This document shows positions 32,481-50,686 of a DNA stretch of 64,000 nucleotides, one piece after another. A model generated the notes under the pieces. That model did no database searches and was not told the origin of the DNA. It was given only the letters and a program-made list of their open reading frames with translations. Position numbers and translations under genes: made by a program. Origin of the DNA: Rhabditoides inermis (Eukaryota; Nematoda; Chromadorea; Rhabditida; Rhabditidae); assembly GCA_963966185.1 (NCBI GenBank), contig CAWZYM010000355.1, forward strand, positions 771,001-835,000. Direction: 5' to 3'. Position 1 is the stretch's first letter; every line of letters begins with the position of its first letter.

Positions 32481-33109
32481 TGGAAAGGGATAATAATAAT
32501 AATAATAAAATACGCTTGTTAGATTATCAGGCATAAGCACTTCTAGTCAACATTCTAACAAGAGACATTCACAGTTACTGACAGAAGTAATCAATCAATC
32601 AATCAATCAGTGAGTAATAGTATTATAGGAAAGGAAAATCACACAATACGTAGGCATATCTACAAAGTGAGACACATAGTTAATGGTAGAAAGAGGGGTT
32701 AACTCTGTTTCGGCCCGTTGCCCTGCAATCAATCGTTTATCCGTAAGAAATTTGAAGGGACAATTTTCCTTTATCTGAAATCGCATTTAAGAGTTCAGAT
32801 ATTCAACCGGATTATCTGTGTACTTGATATTGCAATTACAACAATGTGAATGATTGCATTTCATGAAAATCGTCAATCAATAATCAATTTAATCCACCAT
32901 TCCTTTAGTTACGAATGATGTGTCGGAAACATTGCGCTTGTTTTGCTTTTATAGTTGCGTGATATGATAAGTGACTGATAAGGTATAGTGAGATTGAGAG
33001 AGAGAGAGATAAGAGCGGGGCGAATTGATTGCGCACGCGTTTAGTGTGTGATTGTGTGTGATAGTGATAGTGTCGAGTAGGCTCATTCACTCTCTATTCA
33101 CCATTGATC
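32481..33109. other. Spacer with simple repeats
   Basis: Holds (TAA)n near 32490-32508, (TCAA)n near 32589-32608 and, on the minus strand, 'gggccgaaacag' near 32706-32720, which resembles the retroelement repeat's 3' part. No exon is seen before the ATG at 33110. Confidence 0.5.
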
Positions 33110-36100
33110 ATGGCGGAAGTAGCTCCTGATCCTGAAAAAGTCGGTGTGAGTGGCGAGTTTGGTCGGTGATGTATTTTTTTGTGTTTGCATTATTTGTTCG
33201 TTTGTACGTTCTGAAGAGAGTGTACACTTTTTTGTCGAAGTTGAGCTATCAGACTTTGAATTTGAAAATACGATTTAATATATATGTTTAGAGTCAAAGT
33301 ATGATAAATCAAAGAGTTTCGTCGTTAGTTTTTTTAAAGTTTTATTTTTTTGAGGTTTTTTGTCTTTTAGGATGATTTTACCTATTCTTTTCCATTTCAG
33401 GCCTCGGTTCTGGGCTATATATCGGGCAGCGAGGTTCAGCCGCTGTGCTACACACCTGCGCAGGTGAATGGAGGAGTATCGATTGATTGATTATTGATTG
33501 ATTGATTAAATTTGTATGCTGTACGGCAAAAATACATTTCGTTGTGTCAATTACGCATGTGAAAACAGAAGGGAGTGATTCGTAAATGTATGGAGGGATT
33601 CAGAGGGAATACTAAAATTGTGTGTTCTGAAATTGGTTCGATTGCAGGGCGAGACTGTGAACGCGCGCGAGTGTGCGACCGAGTTCGAGCTGGCGCTGAG
33701 GTACTGGGAGGATGTGCAGGTGGGTGATGGGGCTGTACGGTATATACGGTATGTACGATGTGTCTACGGTAGGCGGGCGGGCGTGTACTTGACCATGTTA
33801 ATTAAGTCTCCCCCGTCGACCGACTACTCCCTCCTCCGGGTGGCGAGCTACAATGTGCTCTGCCAGCGGACCACCACCACGACCATGTACCTGTACGGGC
33901 ACCTGAGGTGGGTCCAAGTTTTCATTATTGACTTGTTACACCATCAGTAACACCTCTCGAAACAGCCAGACTTGTTTCACCATTTCGAACAAGTACCAAG
34001 TGTAGGAAGCAATGCTGCAAGACTAAAGAAATTGACATTTTTCCGTACGCTTTTAGAGTATAGGGGATAAAGAATACTGTTTCGAGTAACTTTAAAAGAG
34101 TTCGATGTATTGTCTTTATTTTCGGCAATGAATAATGATAAGTTCGATTCTAGATGTTCTATCGAACTCTTTTCAGTTCCCGTCCGGATCTGCTAGGCTG
34201 GCAGAATCGCAAGCGGCTGCTTGAACAGGATCTCAAGTCGGTTGTTTACTTGTTTTTTTTTGTTTGTTTGTTTACAATCTTCACTCTAACTTTCTCATTA
34301 TAGGTTTCTACTCTTTTTCCAGATTTTACTTTGTTCGCTACTTTCCTTTCGTCCGCTGTGGCCCTGCACTGATGAGCGTTCAGGCAGTAGGCCCACCACA
34401 GTGGATGTTCTTATTTCGATTCTATTATTTAGTCAGTAACTCTAGATATAGTACGTTGATGTAGCCTGTCTGCAGGATAATGGGCCGAAACAGGGATTCT
34501 GTTTCTTATTTATTTGTGAACTACTTTATCTGCTTTGTCAATTCCTCATTGTTTGTAGTTGGTTAGCACATGACTGTGATCTCTCGCGTGTACTACGCAG
34601 AGAGGCGCGTCTTGTCTCTTTCCAGCTTTCACTCTTACTTATATTATCTTTGTCTCTTACTATTTAATTTATTCCGTTACATTTACTTCTTCTAACTGTT
34701 TCACATTTTATTCTATACGTTATACTTTCCTGCCCTGCCTTTTATAGGCACGTCTGGCCTTTTTTGTCGTATAAACCAATATTGTATATGTATTCTACTA
34801 CCAGTTATTCTGTCAGTATTACTTCATTTTCTCTCTCACCGTTTACGGCGAGACTTGCACCGTGCCGACTCCGTTCTCCCTAAGTGCACCTGGGAGAACG
34901 CGGCATGCCTTCCTAAGTGCACCTGGAAGGATTGTGCGGAGCTGCTCACCGTGACCGGCCGGGTACCCTGGCCAGTCGCACAGAGCAGCTCACCCCACTC
35001 TAGTCTCATAAATGCACCTTGAGACAGTGAGTGGGTTTACTTATTCTTCATTTTATCTTTCTTTCTCTCTACGAGAAAGTTAGTTTTTCATTCATATTTT
35101 TCTTTCATTCATTTCATTACATTTTACCCGCAATATTAGAATCTTTCTTATTTCCTTCCCATACCTGTACTTTTTTGGATCTATTAGTGTTTGGTAGCAG
35201 GAGTCACACATCTATACACATTTCTTTCTTTCTTTTATTCTATTTGTTTTACTCTCTGGAGGGCTCATGTGGTCCGGGCCCATGACATGTTATTCTTATT
35301 TCACTACTGAGGTTGTCATGCAGCCACCTTCGATTGCGCTTTGATGATTCGGGAAACAGAGATATCCGAGTTGTCATCTAGGCCTGTCGTCGTACATAGG
35401 CGCCTATTTAGGCATCCCGCCTCAAGGGTCTCTGAAACCTTTCACTCCTGCCAAATCCCAATCAAACACACAAACCAAGCATTTAATCACCAAATTCTCT
35501 ACTACCAGTGACTCCATACTAGTAAAACGTCAAAAGAAAAACGTTCTGCTAGTATCTAATTCTACAACTCATACTAGTGTACACTGTCCAAACACTAAAT
35601 GTCTTATCTGTCCTCAGGTTGATCATTCTAACAAAATATATTGCTACGCTACTAACTGCCATGTTACGACTTTGAAAACTCCGAACTGTGACTGTAATAC
35701 TGCTAATGTTATCTACTGTATTACTTGCGATCTATGTGGTGTTCAATATGTTGGCCTGTCCTCTCGCAAGTTTTTGCAACGTATGCGTGAACATAAGAGT
35801 GCTATCAACAATAAGTATTCTAACACTCCTCTTTATAAACATTTTGCTCAAAATGGCCACTCTTGGTCGTTTGCCAAACTCTCTATTTTGGAGGTAGTGG
35901 ATGTGAATAGTGACAAACGTATGAATAATGTTAAATTGGAAGAGCGTGAAGAATTCTGGATTCGAACACTTGTTACAGCATATCCTGTGGGTCTGAATGA
36001 CTCTATCAGAGGATATGAAACCATCACTCGCTCTCATATTCGTCCTTTTGATAAGGTATCTCATCCTTACTTCAATTTCCGCCCGAAGACTCGCCGGCGT

Positions 36101-39100
36101 CCCAACAAAAGGAGGGGCTCTGGTAAAGGTGGAACGCCAGATACGTCTTCCCTTGTGCAAGCAGCTAATGCTCGCAATTGGTATGAGAGTTACCGTAACG
36201 TCCTATGTATGTCTAATAAATCTAAAAATAAACTGATGTCATATCTTCTCGATAATCGTTCTCTTCAAAACTTGCTAAAACTCGAAATTTTATTGTCTGT
36301 TTACTATTGGTCTATTGACCACACTCCTAACAAAACTACAGACTTGTTCAAAAACACGATTTTCTTGAAAATTCCTTATTTGTTCACAAATATGGAAAGC
36401 CTCGGTCTCTTTTCCTTGTTCAATACTCGTGAAGTGTTGTGTATTCTTAATTCCTTTAATCGCAAGGACCAGCAGAAGATTCGAGTGACACATCTGGCTA
36501 CCGACCGTTTGAGTAAATATGTGGTGAATCATAGCCGTGTTATCAAAGAGTACAGAGGAGACCGACCAGTTTCTCTGGACTCGATTCCTTGTTTCTGCAG
36601 CAATGCAGAATACCATTCTCACCGTGATCCCCACTATGGCCACGTTCTTACAGGCGACCTCTCTATCATCTCTAATCACTCCCTTAGATCATTTATGAAA
36701 AAAGGCGCTAATATGAGAGTGTCCAATCTCAAACTCTCTGTATCCACTGTTGTCAACACTGATCGAAATGCTATTTCTGACATGGTTAATCAGTACAAAA
36801 ATCTTCTCTCTATCAGTGATCGTAATATTTCCATCGTCACTAACAAAATATTCGATTGCGTTAACGATAAACTTAAGTATCGTGTTATGAGCAAAAAGTT
36901 CAATTCCGTTACAAATTTTAAATCTATTACTTCTGATCTACATAATTGTTTCACAGTTACCACTATAGATAAAGCTTCAAGTAATTTTGTAGTAATGTGC
37001 AAGCGACTTTACATCTCTTTCTGTGATGCTGAATTAGGCATAAGTTACGGTAGGGCTACTGGCAATGCCGTATATGTGCCGTTTACAGGTGACCCTTCTG
37101 TTCTAAACAGTTCACTCACATATTCTTCTATCTTTGACCCCGATAAGTCTGTGTTGCCTAATATTTATGGAGTCCCAAAGCTCCATAAAAATCCTGTAAA
37201 ATGTCGTTTCATCACTGCGGCACGCGAATGTATCACTAAGGGTCTTTCCATGGAACTCCAAGTAGTGTACAAACATCTAGAAAAACACTTTCGTAACATT
37301 TGCCTTAAAGGTGCTGCCAGAAATGGCCACAAAATGTACTTTTCGATTACTAACAGTATGAAAGTGTCCGATTTCTTACGCTCTGTCTCGAACACATCCC
37401 TTTCTCTATATTGTGCTGATTTTGCTAGTCTTTTTACTAATCTTCCGCATGATCTCATCTTGCAAAAGATGAAATTTCTTGTTGATATGTGTTTCAAGAA
37501 TTGTGGAAAACCAAATATTCTCATTACATCTGCTAAATATTCTAAATATACTTCCGATCCTGTTATGCACATTGCAGACAAGCGTGTAATGTCGGCAAGT
37601 GAAATTATAGCCAAAACTAAGGTTTTGGTTGAAAGCGCTTATGCACAGTACGGTAGTTTTATTTTCAAACAGGTGAAGGGCGTACCACAAGGTGGTAACG
37701 CTAGCCCTCTCCTTGCTTCTCTTACGCTCAGTGTTCTAGAATACGAATACAGTCTTCTTCACCCTCTTGTCTGTAAAAATGAGAAATTCCAAGTTTTCCG
37801 TTATGTTGATGATGTACTCATTCTCTATGACAAGAAGTCTGATCTTGACACCTTTCTTAAAGCATATCTTCCTAGCAACTTGCAACTGGAGCGCACTAAT
37901 CGTACTGATTCCGAGGCACATTTTCTCGATATTACTTTACGTTTCGATACGCATTGGCAAGTAAGTCTGTACAATAAGACTGATGATTATACATTCGACG
38001 TTCATCGCTTCACGCATTCCGAAAGCACTACTAGTCGCCAAATCTGTTTTGGTAATCTTAAATCAGAAGCTCTTCGCATTGTCCGTTGCTGCACTGATCG
38101 CACTGTGCTTTTGGTTAAACTAGAAGAACTCTACATTACTTTCTGCCGTCTCGGTTTTAAAGCATCTACAGTTAAAGCCGTTCTTTTGAAATACTGTTTC
38201 CGTAAACGAGATATCAATAGATCACTTAACCTTTTCAATGTCCAAAATCGTAAATTACTCACCGAAAAAATATACAAATTCTAATTCCGCAATTTTTTGT
38301 TTGTTTGTTTACAATCTTCACTCTAACTTTCTCATTATAGGTTTCTACTCTTTTTCCAGATTTTACTTTGTTCGCTACTTTCCTTTCGTCCGCTGTGGCC
38401 CTGCACTGATGAGCGTTCAGGCAGTAGGCCCACCACAGTGGATGTTCTTATTTCGATTCTATTATTTAGTCAGTAACTCTAGATATAGTACGTTGATGTA
38501 GCCTGTCTGCAGGATAATGGGCCGAAACAGGGATTCTGTTTCTTATTTATTTGTGAACTACTTTATCTGCTTTGTCAATTCCTCATTGTTTATTTGTTTA
38601 CTTGTTTACCTATTTGTTTACTTGTTTACTTGTTCGTTTACTTGTTTACCTAATTGTTTACTCCAGATCCCTGGCCGCGGACATTCTAGGCCTGCAGGAG
38701 GTTCAATGCGAACATTGGGACGACTTCTACCGGCCGACCATGGAGAAGAGTGGGTGGCGCGGTTATTGATTTATTGATTTATTCAGCGATATGAAAGGGC
38801 ATTGATCTATAATGATCTATTGATATATGATCTAATTCGTGTGCTCTTGCTCTCTGAGCTATTATGGGTATGAAACTTATTTTGACGTGTCAGGATACAA
38901 TCAGCGACAAGACTGTGTCTGACATGACTGTGTCATCATCTGTTTTTCTGTCTGTCTGTCTGACTGTCTGTCTGACTGTCTGTCTGTCACTCTCTGATAC
39001 ATTCCTGTGATATTTTTATTCCTCCGGATATGTGATAATTTCTTATTATTATTATTTCTTCCTCTCTCGCATCGCGCGGTCGGGTCGAAATGATCTTCCC

Positions 39101-39776
39101 CCAGTACCCTTGAGCAAGGCGGGGAATAGCTCATGAGAACGCTGTCTTCCTAGCCCGCGGAGTTACTATTGTGGATTATAATGGAAGGAAAGGAACACAC
39201 GGAGCCCCACTATCGTCTATAATGGTATCTAATTCTAATGGATTATGGAAAGGAAATCGAATGATTATCGACAAAATATCGACTTTCGACACTACCATCC
39301 CCGTTGCTAAACTGTGTTTCTCCCAGCGCTTAGCCCTTGTGGTGTACCGTATGCACTTGCTGTATAGTCAGGATATAGCGATTCTGGATAAATGATTGAT
39401 TGATTGATGTGATAATTTCGTGTAACACCATGGTCCTGTACTGACGAGCTAGTTAGCCTTGGACCCACCATGGTGTGAATCTACCGTGTAAGGTAGCGTT
39501 ATTTTACTTTTACAACGTGCTTATTACCTGTCTGCAGTTTAATGGGTCGAAACAGGACACTGTTTTTGGTATCTACGTGGTTACAAGTGGTTACGTTATG
39601 ATTGTCATACGTGTTCTCCTTTCTGATTATTACTCTTTCTTCACTGTCTGTCTGTCTGTCTGTCACTTGATTCCTAGTTTCTTTCTTATGCAGTGGGCTA
39701 CGACGGCGTGTACAAGAAGCGCACCGGAGACTTTCACGACGGATGCGCAGTGTTCTACAGAAAGGAGAGGTTCCAG
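33110..39776 (+). CDS. ANGEL/CCR4-type exonuclease, N-terminal half
   Basis: Seven exons agree in phase: 33110-33145, 33401-33463, 33648-33719, 33807-33907, 34177-34236, 38667-38761 and 39694-39776. Key motifs are RVASYNVLCQ (the active-site Asn of the EEP fold), YLYGHL, DILGLQEVQCEHW (the metal-binding Glu) and YDGVYKKRTGDFHDGCAVFY. The order and wording fit the ANGEL branch of the CCR4/nocturnin deadenylase-like family; human ANGEL1/2 act on RNA 3' ends, including 2',3'-cyclic phosphates. The model stops at a good donor (CAG|GTGAGT) after KERFQ. The second half of the domain, with its Gly-Asp-Phe-Asn and Ser-Asp-His motifs, is not visible before the next gene. Intron 5 carries a full Penelope-like element. 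It is either truncated or has a highly diverged or missed 3' half. Confidence 0.7.
34256..34555 (+). repeat. Penelope-like element, 5' pseudo-LTR
   Basis: 300 bp, identical by eye to 38293-38592 in direct orientation. It starts in T-rich 'ttttttgtttgtttgtttac' and ends '..caattcctcattgttt'. Inside are CTGATGAG (34369-34376), GGCCCA (34390-34395), TGGGCC (34481-34486) and GAAA (34487-34490), followed by a small ACAG/CTGT hairpin. This is a hammerhead-like arrangement. The short reading frame across it (66 aa in both copies) is identical simply because the DNA is identical. Confidence 0.95.
35348..38284 (+). CDS. Penelope-like polyprotein: Zn-binding/GIY-YIG + reverse transcriptase
   Basis: The frame is open from 35348 to the stop at 38284 (978 codons). 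No ATG is seen near its 5' end, so the true start is unknown. Order: a Cys-rich segment (CPNTKCLIC, then CYATNC, CDC); a GIY-YIG-like nuclease core (VIYCITCDLCGVQYVGLSSR, then RMREH); then a reverse transcriptase. RT motifs are IYGVPKLHKNPVKCRFI, CADFASLFTNLP (motif A Asp), VPQGGNASPLLA (motif B), FRYVDDVLILYD (motif C catalytic YVDD) and HFLDITLRFD. The protein ends soon after the RT thumb with no C-terminal nuclease, the reverse of classical Penelope. Expected activity: target-site cleavage and target-primed reverse transcription in the nucleus. All catalytic residues I can name are present. Confidence 0.93.
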   Translation, partial: FGKQRYPSCHLGLSSYIGAYLGIPPQGSLKPFTPAKSQSNTQTKHLITKFSTTSDSILVKRQKKNVLLVSNSTTHTSVHCPNTKCLICPQVDHSNKIYCYATNCHVTTLKTPNCDCNTANVIYCITCDLCGVQYVGLSSRKFLQRMREHKSAINNKYSNTPLYKHFAQNGHSWSFAKLSILEVVDVNSDKRMNNVKLEEREEFWIRTLVTAYPVGLNDSIRGYETITRSHIRPFDKVSHPYFNFRPKTRRRPNKRRGSGKGGTPDTSSLVQAANARNWYESYRNVLCMSNKSKNKLMSYLLDNRSLQNLLKLEILLSVYYWSIDHTPNKTTDLFKNTIFLKIPYLFTNMESLGLFSLFNTREVLCILNSFNRKDQQKIRVTHLATDRLSKYVVNHSRVIKEYRGDRPVSLDSIPCFCSNAEYHSHRDPHYGHVLTGDLSIISNHSLRSFMKKGANMRVSNLKLSVSTVVNTDRNAISDMVNQYKNLLSISDRNISIVTNKIFDCVNDKLKYRVMSKKFNSVTNFKSITSDLHNCFTVTTIDKASSNFVVMCKRLYISFCDAELGISYGRATGNAVYVPFTGDPSVLNSSLTYSSIFDPDKSVLPNIYGVPKLHKNPVKCRFITAARECITKGLSMELQVVYKHLEKHFRNICLKGAARNGHKMYFSITNSMKVSDFLRSVSNTSLSLYCADFASLFTNLPHDLILQKMKFLVDMCFKNCGKPNILITSAKYSKYTSDPVMHIADKRVMSASEIIAKTKVLVESAYAQYGSFIFKQVKGVPQGGNASPLLASLTLSVLEYEYSLLHPLVCKNEKFQVFRYVDDVLILYDKKSDLDTFLKAYLPSNLQLERTNRTDSEAHFLDITLRFDTHWQVSLYNKTDDYTFDVHRFTHSESTTSRQICFGNLKSEALRIVRCCTDRTVLLVKLEELYITFCRLGFKASTVKAVLLKYCFRKRDINRSLNLFNVQNRKLLTEKIYKF
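38293..38592 (+). repeat. Penelope-like element, 3' pseudo-LTR
   Basis: Direct copy of 34256-34555, no difference found by eye. Hammerhead-like motifs: CTGATGAG at 38406-38413 and GAAA at 38524-38527. It starts 8 bp after the polyprotein stop. Downstream the host intron continues with (TTTACTTG)-like repeats to the acceptor at 38666. Confidence 0.95.
39055..39405 (+). repeat. Retroposon family R1, diverged copy 3
   Basis: Follows the R1 order: a TTA tract, 'gcgcggtcgggtc', 'gcggggaatagctcatg', 'cagcgcttagccc', and the tail 'cgattctggataaatgattg' with (ATTG)n. It is more diverged than the copies at 6.6 and 10.2 kb. It lies in an ANGEL-like intron. Confidence 0.75.
39425..39580 (+). repeat. 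Older, diverged Penelope pseudo-LTR fragment
   Basis: About 150 bp aligned with the core of the 300-bp pseudo-LTR: 'cctgtactgacgag', 'ggacccaccatggtg', 'ctgtctgcag', 'aatgggtcgaaacagga' and 'cactgttttt'. It keeps CTGACGAG (39441-39448), GACCCA (39462-39467), TGGGTC (39543-39548) and GAAA (39549-39552). It is either a solo or relic copy or a related non-autonomous element. Confidence 0.75.
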
Positions 39777-39779
39777 GTG

Positions 39780-40085
39780 AGTCAAGGGGGCGGGGCTATG
39801 GGGGGGTGGAGTGGATGGTGGTGAAGGGGGCGGGGCTATAAGAGGCGGAGTGGAGTGGATGTGGGTGAAGGGGGCGGAGTCGGGTGGATGTGGGTGAAGG
39901 GGGCGGGGCTATATGGGGCGGAGTTGGGTGAAGGAGGCGGAGCTATAGGGGGCGGAGTTGAGTGAATGTGGCGGGGCAGGGGGCGGAGTTGGGTGGTTGA
40001 GGGTGATGGGGTCGGGCTGTAGGGGGCGGAGTTGGGTGGATGTGGGGGAAGGAGGCGTGCCTATAGATGCAGAGTTGTGTAGATG
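39780..40085. repeat. G-rich minisatellite (GGGGGCGGAGTTGGGTG)
   Basis: Irregular tandem of 'gggggcggagttgggtgga' and 'tgtgggtgaag' units starting right after the splice donor at 39777. Runs of G every few bases make G-quadruplexes plausible on the coding strand. Confidence 0.85.
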
Positions 40086-40293
40086 GGGTGATGATACATT
40101 TGGGTGTGGTTGATTGCCGTCGTTCTTGCAGTTCCACATTTGAAACACATGTGAAACGTATATCAAGCTGTTTTTTTGTTCAAATTGTCAAATTGTTGTT
40201 TGTTTGTGGCGAATCACACTAAGGTTGATGTTGTGTTATACGTTTATCGAGACGAGTTAGCAGACAAGCATTGGCTAAAAGGGCGTGGCCACT

Positions 40294-40640
40294 TTCAGTG
40301 ACTGTTGTTGAGAAAGAGGAGGGGAGGGGAGGAGAGGAAGAGGGTGTTAGATCTACTGTATCCAATCTAATACAGAAGGGACCCCGTCACGCTTCCGCGC
40401 GCTTCCGATATCAAGACTTTCAGTGACTGTTGTTGAACGAGAGAGAGGGGAAGAGTAGGAGAGGAAGAGGGTGTTAGATCTACTGTATCCCCAATCTAAT
40501 ACAGAAGGGACCCCGTCACGCTGCCGCGCGCTTCCGATGTCAAGACTTTCAGTGACTATTGTTGAACGAGAGAGAGAGAGAGAGAGAGAGCATGTGAGGA
40601 AGAGAGTGTTAGAAATACTGTATCCTGTCTAATACTAAAT
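40294..40640. repeat. ~125-bp tandem repeat, three units
   Basis: Units start near 40294, 40419 and 40548 with 'tttcagtgactgttgttga'. Each has a GA-rich block, 'gtgttagatctactgtatcc' and 'aatacagaagggaccccgtc'. The third is truncated and diverged. No gene is seen from 39777 to 41065 apart from this. Confidence 0.9.
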
Positions 40641-41065
40641 GGACAATTCAAAAAAATTTCTGTGAATTCACACAAAAGTTCAAAATGACCATTTTTAGTG
40701 TACTTTCGACCTTTATGCAGTAGAGGCAGAGTTAAGATGCACTAGCATCTCGTCATTGAAAGTGAATATAACTTTGTACCAAGTTTTATGATCAGTTTGC
40801 TGATAGATATACAGTAATCTGGAATCACGGACAAAGACAACTGAAGATGTTCAAAAGACGACATAATGATCTACTCCACAAAAATCGTCCGAGACATTTT
40901 CACCTTCAACGGACAAAAACGGTCTTTGACGGTACTGTCGTTCGATATTGCCCTATCGTTGACTATGTGATACCACATCGGTGACAGAGATCACAAACTA
41001 AATTATATATTTATCAAGAAAAGTATTTTATTTGTGATAATTTGCTAATCCTTTCATCCGGCAAG

Positions 41066-49232
<8,167 letters not shown>

Positions 49233-50063
49233 GTGAGCACGAGACATATGTGGATAGTAAATAAGACACACTAATTAACATGGAGTGTCGTTCAGGTCAC
49301 AGAAGCTGATGTTGACCAAACTGATAGCAGAGATACCTTAGGGCTTAGGGGTGAATATTCGAAAACCGTTTTTAAATCCACAGGAACGGTCATGCCTTTC
49401 AAATTTTGGAGCTAAACGCTAAACCGTGTGGATTGATTTTGCGGCCTGTTTCTCTGATCGCACAGGCTGTGAAACAGTGGCGGTGGCCTAGTGGATAGAG
49501 CAGTCGTCTATCAAGCGTGACAATTGGGAAGTTGTTAAGAAACTGCTTTCATATAAATTTGTAAGTCGAACGGTCAGGCTGTCCGCCACACATCCTCGGC
49601 CAGCGACTCGACGGCGATGAGACCTATTCGAAAAATTGTCATAGTTCCAGACACCGAACATAACGTTTTCGATTAGTTCGGAGATGTAACCTTGTAATAG
49701 TCCAATAGTCGATAGGTGTAAACTTCTGAAATCTACATCATGTCTGATGACACAAGTTTTTCTTATTATAAACATTGTCTCTCTTAAGTTCATCGACATC
49801 CGGGCCTTCGTTCGGCCAGCGTCTTCCGTTTTTCATCTCCCCGGCTTGCCGCATTCTCGCAGATCCTCCTAGTCATACCCGACGCAGTTGCCACACTTGG
49901 ACGGCAATACCTACCACGACCACAGGTATTACAGGCATTTCCACACGCGTTGCCACTCGCTCCACTCCTAGGCACCGCTCGTCCCCGTCTGTATGGACAT
50001 CATCGTGGGCGTGGTTCTGTTGCGTCTCGCGTTGACGTTCTGCTCTCTCCTGGTTGGCTCGTC

Positions 50064-50571
50064 ATGTCTCGAGCGCCCGCGGCTCCGACGGACGCTGCGA
50101 CTGTGGAGGCGAGCGGGTTCGGGACGCCGCGGAATCAAGAAGCCGACTTGAAACTCATGGTTAGATGCTAGATGAAATAAACTTTTGTCGACAACAATTC
50201 GCTTCCAGATACTCTTGTCGGAAGTTGAACAATTCAAGAGCATCATGAGGACGCTGACGAGAGGAAGGAATCTTTTTGCAAAACGAAGTGACGAATTGGT
50301 GGGTAGCGCGTGCCCAATTGTATGATATAGTGATTTCAGACATCCGTGCTATATTCTGCGGACGTCGGGCACGTGATAATAACGAAGTAAAAATTTCTCT
50401 GCTTTATATAGTCATCAATTTTATTGTCTAGATTTTCGTCAAACTTTTCCGCAAGAGTGTTCGCATGTACGACAGCTCTTTTATTTCGGACCAGTATTAC
50501 ATGGTAAGCACAATGCGCACATTGGGAGTTTCTTACAATCTGTTCTTAGGATCACGTAGAGCAACTCTAAA
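50064..50571 (+). CDS. Small hypothetical protein (~95 aa)
   Basis: A four-exon model: 50064-50159 (ATG; MSRAPAAPTDAATVEAS...), 50209-50298 (ILLSEVEQFKSIMRTL...), about 50432-50503 (IFVKLFRKSVRMYD...) and about 50551-50571 (DHVEQL, stop). All joins are phase 0. The donor after 50159 (GTTAGA) is weak; the others are good. The protein is short, charged and helical. I do not recognise it. It lies between two related exon copies (49137 and 50687/50962), so it could also be part of the following gene model. Confidence 0.45.
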
Positions 50572-50686
50572 GGGCTTTCTGTCACCGCTCCAAGAAAAAC
50601 ATTGAATTTTTTTATGTGAGCAACCTCGACCAGCAGAAGGTACAAATACTAGCAATGTGGTAGCGTGTGATGGATGTCTGTTCCAG

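Larger units (their letters stand above)
34256..38592 (+). mobile_element. Penelope-like retroelement (permuted, Naiad-like)
   Basis: 4.3-kb element in the sixth-exon intron of the ANGEL-like gene. It has direct 300-bp pseudo-LTRs (34256-34555, 38293-38592) and one open frame between them. The host intron on both sides is made of 'gtttacttgttt'-type sequence, so a short target duplication is masked. Identical repeats and an unbroken 2.9-kb frame indicate recent insertion. Established: Penelope-like elements carry pseudo-LTRs, lack LTR-retrovirus genes, and often encode hammerhead ribozymes. The N-terminal position of the GIY-YIG-like domain suggests the Naiad-type clade. Confidence 0.92.

Noticed and set aside
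34264..34464. 66-aa ORF repeated exactly at 38.3 kb
   Set aside because: Identical because the pseudo-LTR DNA is identical; it overlaps the ribozyme-like core, and there is no independent coding evidence.
35732..37921. Minus-strand ORFs inside the retroelement
   Set aside because: Antisense shadows of the polyprotein frame.
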